A DNA stretch of 64,000 nucleotides from Ignavibacteriales bacterium (GTDB taxonomy: Bacteria > Bacteroidota > Ignavibacteria > Ignavibacteriales > Ignavibacteriaceae). The first letter of the stretch is position 1. Every line of letters starts with the position of its first letter. The notes beneath the pieces are model-generated. The model did not search any database and was not told where the DNA came from. It saw only the letters and a list, made by a program, of their open reading frames with translations. The position numbers were made by a program, and so were the translations under genes. Of the stretch, positions 1-8,634 are shown one piece after another. Location: contig JADJIA010000003.1 of assembly GCA_016707285.1 (NCBI GenBank), positions 1-64,000 on the forward strand, in the 5' to 3' direction.

Positions 1-59
1 AAAATTTTTGATATGAGATTGGGTTGGGACCCCAAAATCGATTCTTCAATTCCCCCCCC

Positions 60-641
60 TCAAAACCCAACCCTCATACCAAGCCCGACACCGGGATCGG
101 TGAGAGTTCCAAGAAGTGGATACAGGGTTACATTAGCATTGTTCTGATGGATAAAATACATTGCCGCGTCAAAGACGAGGAGAAATGCACCTTGCACAAG
201 CAGACTGTTGCCATACCCGGTGAGGATGTCCTTCTTATCAGAGTTTTTGGCTTTTTCTTTGAGGAATAAACCGGTGGCGATATATGCAAGATCGAGACCC
301 GCATTAAGTACAAAAATATTTTGAAGTGTTTGATGCCCTGTAACTGAATTGAGGAGTGACAGGGAGTCTGTGCCGGTGTTGAAAAGTCCGTTGAGTGCAA
401 GACCGAGGTTAACTGTGTTCCAGAGGGCGTTAAATTGATTAAAGTACTTCGCTTCTCCCTTGGTGGTGAATGAGAGAGTAGTGCCCGAAACAATATTGGC
501 TAATGCCCATCCCCCAAGCACAAGCATTCCCGTCCTGTTGATCTCGTATTTTGTGTCCTCAAATTCTTTGAGAGATGGAACAACATCCTGTGCGAGAACA
601 AATAACGGTAGAAATATCAAAAGTAAAAGTGTTTTTTTCAT
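60..641 (-). CDS. Hypothetical integral membrane protein with signal peptide
   Basis: Protein of about 193 residues beginning MKKTLLLLIFLPLFVLAQ, a clear signal peptide or first membrane segment. The reading frame stays open 27 codons further upstream, but the ATG at 641 is preferred because it opens directly into that hydrophobic segment. Several further hydrophobic stretches (around the GGWALANIVSG, LNAGLDLAYIATGLFL and LLVQGAFLLVFDAAMYF segments) suggest four or so membrane helices. It resembles uncharacterised membrane proteins common in Bacteroidota, but I cannot name a function. It is the first of four minus-strand envelope genes in the window, separated from the next by a repeat-containing gap. 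Confidence 0.6.
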   Translation of the reverse strand: MKKTLLLLIFLPLFVLAQDVVPSLKEFEDTKYEINRTGMLVLGGWALANIVSGTTLSFTTKGEAKYFNQFNALWNTVNLGLALNGLFNTGTDSLSLLNSVTGHQTLQNIFVLNAGLDLAYIATGLFLKEKAKNSDKKDILTGYGNSLLVQGAFLLVFDAAMYFIHQNNANVTLYPLLGTLTDPGVGLGMRVGF

Positions 642-965
642 GAAAGTGTAACCGCATTTTTTTATAGAAGGTTCACGACGATTTGGGGGTTTGGTAATTA
701 AGCTATGAATATAACCCCGCACACGGGGTAAGGGTAATTTGGGGATACGTGATAGCTACGAATATATATTCCCAGCCGGGGAAAATATCTGAATTATATC
801 ACTTTGCAGACGGCAATCGGGACGATTACCCCTCCTCACTCTTACGCATAAAATCCGTGAAATCTGTGAAAATTCGTGGAATCCGCGTAACCATCCCCAT
901 CTGCGATACTCCGTTAAATCTGCGTGTACCTGTCCGACGTTGCGGATCCGCGTCCCACTTACAAT
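642..965. repeat. Intergenic gap with degenerate 'ccgtgaaatc/gtggaatccgcg' repeats
   Basis: No credible gene is seen here. Between about 848 and 955 the sequence is built from near-repeats of the type aatccgtgaaatctgtgaaa, attcgtggaatccgcg and aaatctgcgtg. The same vocabulary recurs at about 20826-20866 and 62217-62325 in this window, always between genes. The copies are imperfect and I see no terminal inverted repeats or encoded protein, so this is listed as a dispersed intergenic repeat of unknown origin. Confidence 0.45.
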
Positions 966-1556
966 TTACCAACGCATAAATTTATAAGCGAAAATGAATT
1001 GGAGTGACAAATTCCCATCATCTATTTTAGCAAAATTATAATACTTCAGTTCTGCACCCACAGCAAAATGTTCATTTAGGGGGCGTAAATATGTTGCAGC
1101 ACCTGAGAAACCAAGTGTTATTTGGGAACTGCTTGCCTTCGATCCAAATCCATTGCCTCTTGTATTCAGAAACATGACTCCCGAAGAGAATTTAATTTCA
1201 AGTTCCGGTAACATTTGTGGGAAAACAACCATTGAAAAAACCGCAAGTACGGGGATTGAAAACATCGAAATTTCCGCTTCACTTCTCCCAATTCCGGTGA
1301 GGTTGATCACCTTATCGAGTGAATACAATTGATGATAACCCGTCTCCAGCCCAATCCTCAAGAGATGTTCGGGCTGCCACATGATTCTTAAAGTACCATT
1401 AAATCCGTGAAGATTTACATCAGGCATATTTAAATCAGTCAAGTGATATGAATATCCCGCTCCAACTTCCAGATTAAGTGAATAGAGAGAGTCTCTACTC
1501 TGGGGAGTAATAGTGCTTATTGAGATTACAACAAGGAATAAAAGTAACTTTAACAT
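966..1556 (-). CDS. Putative outer-membrane beta-barrel protein
   Basis: A 196-residue protein with an N-terminal signal peptide (MLKLLLFLVVISISTITPQS) followed by alternating hydrophobic/polar strands with aromatic girdle residues. It ends in an aromatic/basic terminus (FAYKFMRW), as is typical of small outer-membrane barrels. It ends where the 1560-2813 lipoprotein gene stops, only three bases away, so the two are probably co-transcribed. No specific family is recognised; the outer-membrane assignment is inferred from the strand pattern. Confidence 0.55.
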   Translation of the reverse strand: MLKLLLFLVVISISTITPQSRDSLYSLNLEVGAGYSYHLTDLNMPDVNLHGFNGTLRIMWQPEHLLRIGLETGYHQLYSLDKVINLTGIGRSEAEISMFSIPVLAVFSMVVFPQMLPELEIKFSSGVMFLNTRGNGFGSKASSSQITLGFSGAATYLRPLNEHFAVGAELKYYNFAKIDDGNLSLQFIFAYKFMRW

Positions 1557-1559
1557 TCT

Positions 1560-2813
1560 CTACCTTGTATAATGATAATAAGCAACAAGTGATGGATAAT
1601 TTGTTAACATCCCGTTAAATTTTCCTTCAGTGATAAAACTTTCGATAAAAGCCGGATCGTCAATTGTCCAGACAAAGGCGCCTCTCCCCTCATTTTGAAG
1701 TTCCAACACAATCGGAGTTTGAGTTCCGAGAGTCCACCTTGGCGCCCAATATTTCGAATTTGCTTTTCGAACCGAATTGATATCGAGTTCACAGAGAGTC
1801 GGGATTGTAGTAAAATCTTTCACTTTAACAAGATTATTCAATTTATCTTCGGAGGGGAGTCCGATAACAATTTGGAGGTCTCTTTTTTTGACATAACCCT
1901 TTTTAAGCATTTCAAGAACTATTTCCGTAACTATCGGGATTTCATTTCGGGAAGATTTCAGGTCGAGCCAGATAAATGAGAGAGAGGTTTCTTCAATAAT
2001 ATAATCAAGAGCCTCGATTAATGAGGGGATTTTTTCACCATTTTTCAGCGTTACAAACGCGCTGATTAGATTCCAGGTGAATTGTTCAATATTTCCCCAT
2101 AAAACTCCTTTTTGAGTAGTCCTAAGATTAATATCATCATCATGATAAATAAAAGGGATACCGTCGCTGCTTAATTTTACATCAATCTCGATGCCGTTGG
2201 CGCCATACCCTTCCGATTGTTTGATGATCTGGAGAGTATTTTCCGAAACACCAAGGTAGTCTGAGTTTCTGCCTCCACCTCTGTGTGCAAGGATGTAAAA
2301 TTTATTCTGTTTAACAAAATCACTGAAGGGTCTCAAAAACCGGAGGATAACTTCTGCATTTCCTGGTTGAGTGCCGTTCCCAAAAGAACCCCTCAAGACT
2401 ATTTCTCCGCCTGTTGAATCCTTGGCAGTAAGTATTGCTCCTCCCTCGGATTTGGAAATTTGCAGGCTCAAAACACCTGTTTCCGTGCTTGTTCTGAATC
2501 TCCAGTATCCTTCAAAATAGAAGACAGAATCAATTTCACCCCCTTTTAAAACGGCATATCCTGCATTTTTAGAAGTAAAAATGGATAAATTGTCATTGCT
2601 CCATTTTAAGACCACCTGTTTCCCAAAAACTGAGCTTCCGGATTCGACTGTATAAATTCCTTCCATCCAGGGTTTTGATTTATTGGGTACGGGGTCCGTT
2701 GTTGCAAGAACGCCGGAAGGGTCAACAATCGGTTGGAGAACTTCAACTCCGTTATCGCAGGATGAAAGGAGCATGAGGACGCCAACGCAAAGAATCAGAG
2801 TAAACTTTTTCAT
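1560..2813 (-). CDS. Glycerophosphodiester phosphodiesterase-family lipoprotein
   Basis: A 417-residue lipoprotein: residues 1-19 form a signal peptide with lipobox LLSSC, lipidated at C19. Residues about 30-165 are an unassigned N-terminal beta-rich region. From about 171 the protein is a GDPD TIM-barrel: H177 in LAHRGGG, the metal ligands E209 and D211 (GIEIDVKL) and H224 (YHDDD) match the catalytic histidines and acidic ligands of the family. It would hydrolyse glycerophosphodiesters to glycerol-3-phosphate and an alcohol at the cell envelope, although the exact substrate cannot be told. The stop of the upstream barrel gene overlaps its start by a few bases, indicating one transcript. Confidence 0.8.
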   Translation of the reverse strand: MKKFTLILCVGVLMLLSSCDNGVEVLQPIVDPSGVLATTDPVPNKSKPWMEGIYTVESGSSVFGKQVVLKWSNDNLSIFTSKNAGYAVLKGGEIDSVFYFEGYWRFRTSTETGVLSLQISKSEGGAILTAKDSTGGEIVLRGSFGNGTQPGNAEVILRFLRPFSDFVKQNKFYILAHRGGGRNSDYLGVSENTLQIIKQSEGYGANGIEIDVKLSSDGIPFIYHDDDINLRTTQKGVLWGNIEQFTWNLISAFVTLKNGEKIPSLIEALDYIIEETSLSFIWLDLKSSRNEIPIVTEIVLEMLKKGYVKKRDLQIVIGLPSEDKLNNLVKVKDFTTIPTLCELDINSVRKANSKYWAPRWTLGTQTPIVLELQNEGRGAFVWTIDDPAFIESFITEGKFNGMLTNYPSLVAYYHYTR

Positions 2814-3520
2814 AAATTAAAACTAAAAACAAATTCAGGAAGGAAAAAAAACCGGTCGAAGGTTGAGAATCCTGCCCACAGTGGGTAATAGAATCGGGCA
2901 TAATTTGCTTTGAATCCGATTACAACAAAATTCTTTTTCCAAAGAGGTTGCTCGATATAAGCAGCTAAAGAATAACCAGCCATTGTGCGATAAGTGTTTA
3001 GTGTATGAACATCTCCATTCCGGGTGGACTGAGTTAAAATAAGCATAACTTCAGATTTTATACTGACGCTGAAATTGGGGAAAGTATAACCGAGTGTGAT
3101 ATTTGGTGATAAATTCCAGCCATCTATTCCGGTATCAAAACCGTAACTTTTTAGTCGCCCAAACCAGAATGCCACATCCGTCCCCACTGACAACCTGATA
3201 TCCCCAAAATTATGATTCCATTTGAGACCTGAGGCAAAACTAAAGGTAACAATATTTGATTCAAAGGAACCTTCGGCAAGAAGATTGTCTAATATTCCCA
3301 CTTTTAGTCGATATGTGAACAGTGGAGACAAAAAAGAATCATCGGTTTCAATTACATCTTCGGGAAGTTTTGTTGAACTCAATCCAATATTGTGGGTCAC
3401 TTCACCTGATTTAAGAGAACGGGGAAGATAAAAGGTGTTATCAGTGATTGTTGAGTTCTGTGGTTTAGCAGGGAGGATGCAGAAAACTAAAATGATGGAT
3501 AAAAATTTTATTGTCTTCAA
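2810..3520 (-). CDS. Putative outer-membrane protein (TTG start proposed)
   Basis: The frame is open from 3694, but the region up to about 3703 holds the terminator of the tRNA-Asn gene and the N-terminal part of that longer reading looks non-coding. A TTG at 3518-3520 gives a 236-residue protein starting with a convincing signal peptide (KTIKFLSIILVFCILPAKPQ). The rest is rich in amphipathic beta strands and ends in an aromatic-terminated strand (FFFLPEFVFSFNL), as in outer-membrane barrels. Its last bases overlap the start of the GDPD lipoprotein gene. Function is unknown and the start is uncertain. Confidence 0.5.
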   Translation of the reverse strand: MKTIKFLSIILVFCILPAKPQNSTITDNTFYLPRSLKSGEVTHNIGLSSTKLPEDVIETDDSFLSPLFTYRLKVGILDNLLAEGSFESNIVTFSFASGLKWNHNFGDIRLSVGTDVAFWFGRLKSYGFDTGIDGWNLSPNITLGYTFPNFSVSIKSEVMLILTQSTRNGDVHTLNTYRTMAGYSLAAYIEQPLWKKNFVVIGFKANYARFYYPLWAGFSTFDRFFFLPEFVFSFNL

Positions 3521-3675
3521 ACTGTATAAAAATTCTTTGATTGGTTGATCATAGACAGGTTTTGAGAATTTGCCTTTGTTTAACAAACTCAAAATCAATT
3601 TAACAAAAGTATTGGTGGGAATCAAGTTGGAGGGGCATCTGTGTGAGTCAGGTAACATGCTCAGAGTGAATTTAA

Positions 3676-3702
3676 AACAAAAAACCCGCCACAAGGACGG
3701 GT
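3676..3702 (-). terminator. Rho-independent terminator after tRNA-Asn
   Basis: On the minus strand a stem ACCCG(T)CC / GGCGGGT with a TTGT loop is followed immediately by a run of T residues. It lies about 12 bases beyond the 3' end of the tRNA gene, as expected for its terminator. It also overlaps the 5' end of the longest reading of the downstream barrel gene, which argues for the shorter start there. Confidence 0.75.
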
Positions 3703-3713
3703 AATTTTGTCGG

Positions 3714-3785
3714 CTCCGCGAGCAGGACTCGAACCTGCAACCCTTCGGTTAACAGCCGAATGCTCCACCATTGAGCTATCGCGGA
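3714..3785 (-). tRNA. tRNA-Asn (anticodon GTT)
   Basis: A complete 72-base cloverleaf reads on the minus strand. It has acceptor TCCGCGA/TCGCGGA, D-arm GCTC..GAGC, anticodon arm TTCGG-CTGTTAA-CCGAA with GTT in the centre, a five-base variable loop, T-arm GCAGG-TTCGAGT-CCTGC and discriminator G. The bases after the discriminator are CCG, so the CCA tail is not encoded and must be added post-transcriptionally. Confidence 0.95.
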
Positions 3786-4003
3786 ATGTTCCCTTTTTGA
3801 AATGTTTTTACAAAACAATTTCAAAATGAGCTACAAATATAAGCAAAATTAATATTGCTGTCAACACCTATTTAAAAAATTAAATTATTTTTCATTTTTC
3901 TTGTAATTCTCCATAAAAATGGAGAAATTCAGTTGTGGTTTTGGGTTATTTTATCCAAATACTGCAAACGATTGATTTTATTTTCAATTAAGGAATACTG
4001 TCT

Positions 4004-4366
4004 ATGATAAATGATTTTTTACTCAAAGATATAATGTCGAAACTATCATCGGATTCAAAATTTGTTGGAGTAATGATGATGATAGCAGGTGGTTTAACCT
4101 GTCTTACGATAGTGGGAATCCCGTTTGGTATCCCGATAATCTTTTCCGGCATGAGGGCAAAAGAAGGCGGATCTCAAATAGAACGATTCATGTTTTCTTC
4201 AGAGGTGAACGACAAACTGATGGCTTACGAGAATTATCAAAAGCACTTTTTTATAATTAAAGTATTGATGATAATAGGAATCGTTGTTGCAGTTCTCTCT
4301 TTGATATTCCTGTTTGGAGTGATAATGAGTCTCATTGGCGCAATGGTAAAGATGGGAGGTCACTGA
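4004..4366 (+). CDS. Small membrane protein, DUF5362-like (copy 1)
   Basis: A 120-residue protein with two hydrophobic segments (about residues 22-50 and 85-112) flanking a polar middle. The pattern 'SKFVGVMMMIAGGLTCLTIVGI...GIPIIFSGMRAKEG' matches what I recall of the DUF5362 family, whose function is unknown. It is followed one base later by a clear paralogue, so the pair arose by tandem duplication and is probably translated from one mRNA. No preceding gene is close; the nearest is the divergent tRNA-Asn. Confidence 0.65.
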   Translation: MINDFLLKDIMSKLSSDSKFVGVMMMIAGGLTCLTIVGIPFGIPIIFSGMRAKEGGSQIERFMFSSEVNDKLMAYENYQKHFFIIKVLMIIGIVVAVLSLIFLFGVIMSLIGAMVKMGGH

Positions 4367-4367
4367 G

Positions 4368-4733
4368 ATGGAAACAGATTATCGCGCAAAAAGTATAGTC
4401 AGTAAATTAGGAGCTGATTCCAAGGTAGTTGGAGTTTTGAACATTGTTCTGGGTGTTATCAATTGTCTGACGATATCCGGAATTATTTCCGGAGTTATAA
4501 TGATAATAACCGGGATGAAAGCGAAGGAAGCCGGCGACCATTTTCAGAACTATTCGGCGTTTAGTGATGAGGCAGAGGAATACCGTGCGCTCGAGAGTCT
4601 CGGGAAATATTTCCGTTGGATGAAAATATCGATAATTGTCTCACTTGTAGTAATTGCAGTTTTGGTTATCATCTCTTTGATGACCGGATCGATGATGAAA
4701 CCCCGGAGCCATCCTTACGACTACTCGCTTTAA
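4368..4733 (+). CDS. Small membrane protein, DUF5362-like (copy 2)
   Basis: A 121-residue paralogue of the preceding gene. It shares the layout LSSDSKFVGV/LGADSKVVGV, then CLT-I-GI--G, then I--GM(R/K)AKE, and a second hydrophobic segment near residues 85-110. The start ATG overlaps the G of the upstream TGA region (gap of one base), with a GGGAGG ribosome-binding site inside the upstream gene. Function unknown. A strong terminator follows directly. Confidence 0.65.
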   Translation: METDYRAKSIVSKLGADSKVVGVLNIVLGVINCLTISGIISGVIMIITGMKAKEAGDHFQNYSAFSDEAEEYRALESLGKYFRWMKISIIVSLVVIAVLVIISLMTGSMMKPRSHPYDYSL

Positions 4734-4738
4734 AATAG

Positions 4739-4770
4739 AAGAGGCTGATCCCGTCAGGGTCAGCCTCTTT
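4739..4770 (+). terminator. Rho-independent terminator
   Basis: Stem GAGGCTGA (then CCC) with loop GTCA pairs with (GGG then) TCAGCCTC and is followed by TTT, a few bases after the stop of the second small membrane gene. The stem is long and GC-rich, though the T tract is short. Confidence 0.7.
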
Positions 4771-5008
4771 ACTCATTTCACTTCACATCGGAGTTCAAAA
4801 TAAATGACACTCCGGCCTGTTGTCCTTACTTAATCATTCATTCATCAGATATTCACAATTGACACCATCGCCGGAGCATCGGGAGAGATTTTAAACCCAT
4901 CATAATATTAAAACATCTTCGACAGTAAATTAAGTTCCTAAGACAAAAAATATCAACAAAAGTTAAACACAATTTGATTATTTCGAAGAAGTGTCGTAAT
5001 TTTCGTAT

Positions 5009-5932
5009 ATGAAAGATTCAATTCAATATCCAATTAATGTAGTTTCGAAGCTCACCGGACTTTCGTCCCATCTAATTCGGGCATGGGAAAAGAGATATAA
5101 TGCCGTTGAGCCTTCCCGGACAGGTACAAACCGACGGGTATATTCTGATGAGGCAGTAGAGAAATTAAAGTTATTAAAACTGCTTACTTCCAAGGGTTAC
5201 TCAATCGGGAATATTGCTTCATTGTCGGGATCCCGTCTTAAAGAAATGTTGGGTCAGCCCGAATTGATGGCGCACTTGCCGGATGTTCAACCCCGTCATG
5301 AAGGCGATATCGTTGTCAGGTGTGTTAAGATTATCGAGGAGTATGACTCACAACGGCTTGAAGCAGAATTGATTAAGGCATCACTCCAGTTTACTCCAAT
5401 CGAACTTTTTGACAAGGTGATCACTCCATTGATGCACAAAACAGGTGACTTGTGGCGGGTCGGCAAGTTGAGACCGGCACATGAGCATTTGGCACTTGAG
5501 ACTGTTAAAAGATTTTTAAGAGGGATTCAGTCGGGGTTTTCGATACACGCCTCAGCTCCGGTTATGGTGATTTGCTCCCCGGTTAATCAGTTGCACGATC
5601 TTGGAGCGTATATGAGTTCATTTGCTGCTGCATCAGAGGGGTGGAAAACTATTTATCTTGGCTCAAACCTTCCTGCGGAAGATATAGCGGCTGCATCACT
5701 GCGAGTTAACGCAAAAGCAATAGCTTTAAGTATAGTGTATCCTGATGATGATCCAATTCTTTCATCTGATATACAAAAAATGGGAATCCTGGTGCCCAAG
5801 AATATCAGATTAATTTTTGGGGGACAATCGGTTTATGGCTACAAAAAAGAGATCGACGGAATCAATGGAATAATTGCCGGGAACATGACAGCACTCAGGA
5901 ATGTAATGCACTCGATAAGGAAAAAGAAATAG
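5009..5932 (+). CDS. MerR-type regulator with cobalamin-binding domain (CarH/LitR-like)
   Basis: A 307-residue two-domain regulator. Residues 6-75 are a MerR winged helix-turn-helix (INVVSKLTGLSSHLIRAWEKRY...RRVYSDEAVEKL). Residues about 100-180 are a helical B12-binding cap with W149 and E159-H160 in the W-(x9)-EH arrangement. The C-terminal Rossmann-like domain carries QLHDLG with H196 as the expected lower cobalt ligand. In the CarH/CarA/LitR family this fold represses carotenoid and photoprotection genes in the dark and releases DNA when adenosylcobalamin is photolysed. A carotenoid operon and a photolyase gene lie downstream in this window, fitting that role; actual light sensing and target genes are inference. 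Confidence 0.85.
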   Translation: MKDSIQYPINVVSKLTGLSSHLIRAWEKRYNAVEPSRTGTNRRVYSDEAVEKLKLLKLLTSKGYSIGNIASLSGSRLKEMLGQPELMAHLPDVQPRHEGDIVVRCVKIIEEYDSQRLEAELIKASLQFTPIELFDKVITPLMHKTGDLWRVGKLRPAHEHLALETVKRFLRGIQSGFSIHASAPVMVICSPVNQLHDLGAYMSSFAAASEGWKTIYLGSNLPAEDIAAASLRVNAKAIALSIVYPDDDPILSSDIQKMGILVPKNIRLIFGGQSVYGYKKEIDGINGIIAGNMTALRNVMHSIRKKK

Positions 5933-6045
5933 AAAATTCCGGTAGATTATATCATCAAAATTTGTTAGTTTATTTTAAGAGTTTATGCATTTTTGCGGGG
6001 ATAAATTCGGCTGTTTAGTTCAATAAAATTAACAGGCAGGAAGTT

Positions 6046-6552
6046 ATGAATAAAAAAGATGACAGGAAAAAGAGGGCTATAAAATTTCGTGGAATCGATG
6101 AGGATTACCCGCTATTTGAAAAATTCAGGAAGAGCCCCGGGCATGACCCTGATTATCCCTATGGGGCAGATGATGATGAAATTAATAAAATAAACTCTCA
6201 ACAGTTTGGTACGGGGCATCTTGTACCCGACAAACTTGTCTCTTTTGACGGCAATAGGCCCGATTCCTCGTTTAAAGAATTCAGACCCGGAGTTGTAGGG
6301 TCACCTCCCACTAAAAACAATCGCTTCCAAACCGGCTGGTACCCCTGCAGTACAGGAAGTTTTGAGAGGTTCCCAAATGAAACTGTACACCTCGACACAT
6401 CCGACACCGGTATTGACCGTGAATGCTACATCCTCCTCAAATATCGACAATATTTTAAGTATAGTACACTTGTTTCCAGGAAATTTGAGTTAACTGGACA
6501 AAAGAAGACCGAACTAAGAAATAAAATGAATAATTTGGAATGGGGAGAATGA
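6046..6552 (+). CDS. Unknown protein, first gene of accessory cassette
   Basis: A 168-residue soluble, polar protein with no signal peptide or membrane segment. It has a basic N-terminus (MNKKDDRKKRAIKFRG) and a Pro/Gly/Asp-rich, probably poorly ordered first 110 residues. The C-terminal third looks helical (CYILLKYRQYFKYSTL...KKTELRNKMNNL). I do not recognise a family. It ends one base before the sigma-like gene, so the two are almost certainly translated together, which ties it to the unusual 6046-9871 cassette. A GCAGG-type ribosome-binding site precedes its ATG. Confidence 0.55.
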   Translation: MNKKDDRKKRAIKFRGIDEDYPLFEKFRKSPGHDPDYPYGADDDEINKINSQQFGTGHLVPDKLVSFDGNRPDSSFKEFRPGVVGSPPTKNNRFQTGWYPCSTGSFERFPNETVHLDTSDTGIDRECYILLKYRQYFKYSTLVSRKFELTGQKKTELRNKMNNLEWGE

Positions 6553-6553
6553 A

Positions 6554-7585
6554 ATGGGAAAGAAAATGAATCAGGAAGAGATATCCCGGTTAATCTTCGT
6601 TTGGTTGGATGGGAAACAAGAACTGACTTCAGCCGAAAAGAAATTGGCATATCAAGGATTTCAGGAATCCATCAAAACTGCGGCAAAGAGAACACTATAC
6701 AGGTATAATGAGGAGATGGTATCCGACCTGACAGAGGACATCCTGAAGTCGCTTTTAATTACAATAAGGCGTAATGGAATTCCGGATAAACCCAAGGCAT
6801 ACCTGGATACAACAATTCGTAATGGATTGAAGAAACTTTTTGGGAGCAAATCTGATGCATATAAGGTTTTTCAGAAAAAAACATATGCTGAGATGTTAGA
6901 AAGTTTAGAAAACTTGGGGAAAATCTACTCTAACAACATTAGGGTCTCGGTAAATTCGGGTCTCGAAGGGGATTCAATTGATGAGTATTCCATTTATGGA
7001 TATATTTATGACCTGGCACCGAACTATGAGAAGTTAAATGAAGATTTTGTTTTGGATTTATTAAAAGAGATTGATGGACCGGTTGAGATAAGTTTACTAC
7101 TGAACCAAATAGTGAATTATCTGTATGGAGAAAAAGATATTACCTTGAGCCTTGATGGAGGTGATGGTGAAGATGTAGAAGGTGAATACCCATCTACCCC
7201 AATACCAATACCTGATGAACAATTGATGCAAGATGAATTGGTGGATATCTCATTGTTTACAGAAAGAATAATGAAGAGAATCGAAGATTTTTCAAAGAAT
7301 GAAAAATTAGGGGAAGAATTATTTATTAAACTTCTTTACCTTACAATGACGACCAAAACTTCAAAAGAAATTGCTGAATTTACCGGGATGGCGTCTAAAA
7401 ATGTGGAATATTACACAAGTGCAAGAGCAGGGAATTCAACAAGAAGTGTAATAAAACAATGGATTGATGAATTGGCTGCATTGCTGATAAACCGTAGTCG
7501 TGATCAAGTTATCTCGATTTTTCAAAACGAAATTATGGGTAAAATGGAAGTAGAATATGAATCATATTTAAAGGGGATAAAATAG
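6554..7585 (+). CDS. Divergent sigma-70-like protein
   Basis: A 343-residue cytoplasmic protein. Residues about 30-95 resemble sigma region 2 in outline: a helical stretch, an acidic turn like the 'DLxQE' segment (MVSDLTEDILKSLL) and the 'KPKAYLDTTIRNGLKKLF' segment that mimics the PraYLxtIaRN helix. Residues about 268-300 (TSKEIAEFTGMASKNVEYY) look like a region-4 helix-turn-helix. Between them is an acidic linker of about 150 residues, longer than in normal ECF sigma factors. It could be a specialised sigma factor or a sigma-derived regulator that no longer binds polymerase. It lies one base downstream of the 168-residue protein and 47 bases upstream of the MazF-like gene. Confidence 0.5.
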   Translation: MGKKMNQEEISRLIFVWLDGKQELTSAEKKLAYQGFQESIKTAAKRTLYRYNEEMVSDLTEDILKSLLITIRRNGIPDKPKAYLDTTIRNGLKKLFGSKSDAYKVFQKKTYAEMLESLENLGKIYSNNIRVSVNSGLEGDSIDEYSIYGYIYDLAPNYEKLNEDFVLDLLKEIDGPVEISLLLNQIVNYLYGEKDITLSLDGGDGEDVEGEYPSTPIPIPDEQLMQDELVDISLFTERIMKRIEDFSKNEKLGEELFIKLLYLTMTTKTSKEIAEFTGMASKNVEYYTSARAGNSTRSVIKQWIDELAALLINRSRDQVISIFQNEIMGKMEVEYESYLKGIK

Positions 7586-7632
7586 ATATGTTTAATATAT
7601 GTCCCGAAATCGTGTCAAAAGGAGCGTAAGGT

Positions 7633-8627
7633 ATGGACAAAAAAGATAAGAAAATTATGAATAACCAAAAGACAATGCCTGATTTCAATAAATTTAAAGA
7701 ATTAGTTAAAAAAGCACAAACTGCTGTTGATCATCATCCCGAAAAGATAAAGCCGGGCCAAATATGGGGCATCTCCGGAAAGGACTATCGTTTTGTGGTT
7801 TTATCATCACCGGAGAAATCAGCTACCGGTAACGACATTAGAGTGATGCCGATTTCTAACAAAACCTATCTGGCAACTGACACAGATGTTATTCTCCCTG
7901 AAAATGAAGTTTACTACTCGGAATCTGTAGTTTTGCCATTTCAGGTCACAAATATTCTGCGTAAGAAGTTAGACCTTTATCATGGTGAAATAAATAATGA
8001 ATTCGCAAAATTTCTGATTAAAACCGATCAAAAGGGGGAATTGCAACCCCTGCCTGATTATACTCGTCTCGGCGATAACGACCCGAACGATCCCATCATC
8101 TTTGAATTTAATGAAAGTCTAAAAGCAGAATTGTTTGGATATGCACAAGAAGTGTTTAAAGAGGCGGATCTGGTACAAGAGGACAAAAAGATTTCAATTT
8201 TTGACACTGTAATTTTACAGTCCGTGAATATGCCAGGCTTTTCAAGGATATGGCTGAGCCTCAAGTTTCATTTATGCATGCTCTAAGTCCGGACAGAATG
8301 AATTTTAGCTCTGCCGGAAAAATCCGGAAGCTCCTACTTAATAAATTCGATGATATTTCAGTAAACATCACGGTTCAAAACCAAATACCGCAACTTATAT
8401 TTACCTCTTTTAAGCTCGATGATAACAGAGTGATTTCTGATGTAAGGATTACACTCACAGGAGATAAATCTACAGGCACTTATCATGATTTTGGCGGGGG
8501 TAAATTAAGTTCAAAACAAATCTACTTCATTATTCCGGATAATATAGCCAATAATCTTACCGGTGGTTTCCGGGTTAGCTACAAACTTGAGGGTAAAGAG
8601 TTCGAATTACCGGTCAAATTTAAATAG
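7633..8627 (+). CDS. MazF/PemK-fold-like protein with C-terminal beta domain; frame interrupted
   Basis: Two overlapping open frames (7633-8286 and 8250-8627) read as one gene of about 331 residues if one T is added to the TTTT at 8213-8216. The joined reading there is DTVIFTVREYARLF. Residues 40-120 follow the MazF/PemK pattern: PGQIW at 41-45, an Arg-led hydrophobic strand (YRFVVLSS, R53), a PIS strand end (73-75) and a final strand/helix SVVLPFQVTNILRKKL (about 98-113). The C-terminal about 110 residues look like a beta-sandwich. The MazF relation is a pattern call, not a database result, and RNase activity is not implied. The break could be an error, a mutation or recoding. Confidence 0.45.
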
Positions 8628-8634
8628 AATTACG

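Noticed and set aside
24..493. Short plus- and minus-strand open frames overlapping the first membrane-protein gene
   Set aside because: They are frame shadows of the 60-641 gene without ribosome-binding sites or recognisable protein features.
5933..6045. Phage attachment site or integrase next to the 6046-9871 cassette
   Set aside because: No integrase, tRNA-end duplication or direct repeats were found beside the cassette, so mobility is not supported by sequence.
8205..8250. Programmed -1 frameshift in the MazF-like gene
   Set aside because: No X XXY YYZ slippery heptamer is seen at the junction, so an indel is simpler; it remains open to read-level checks.
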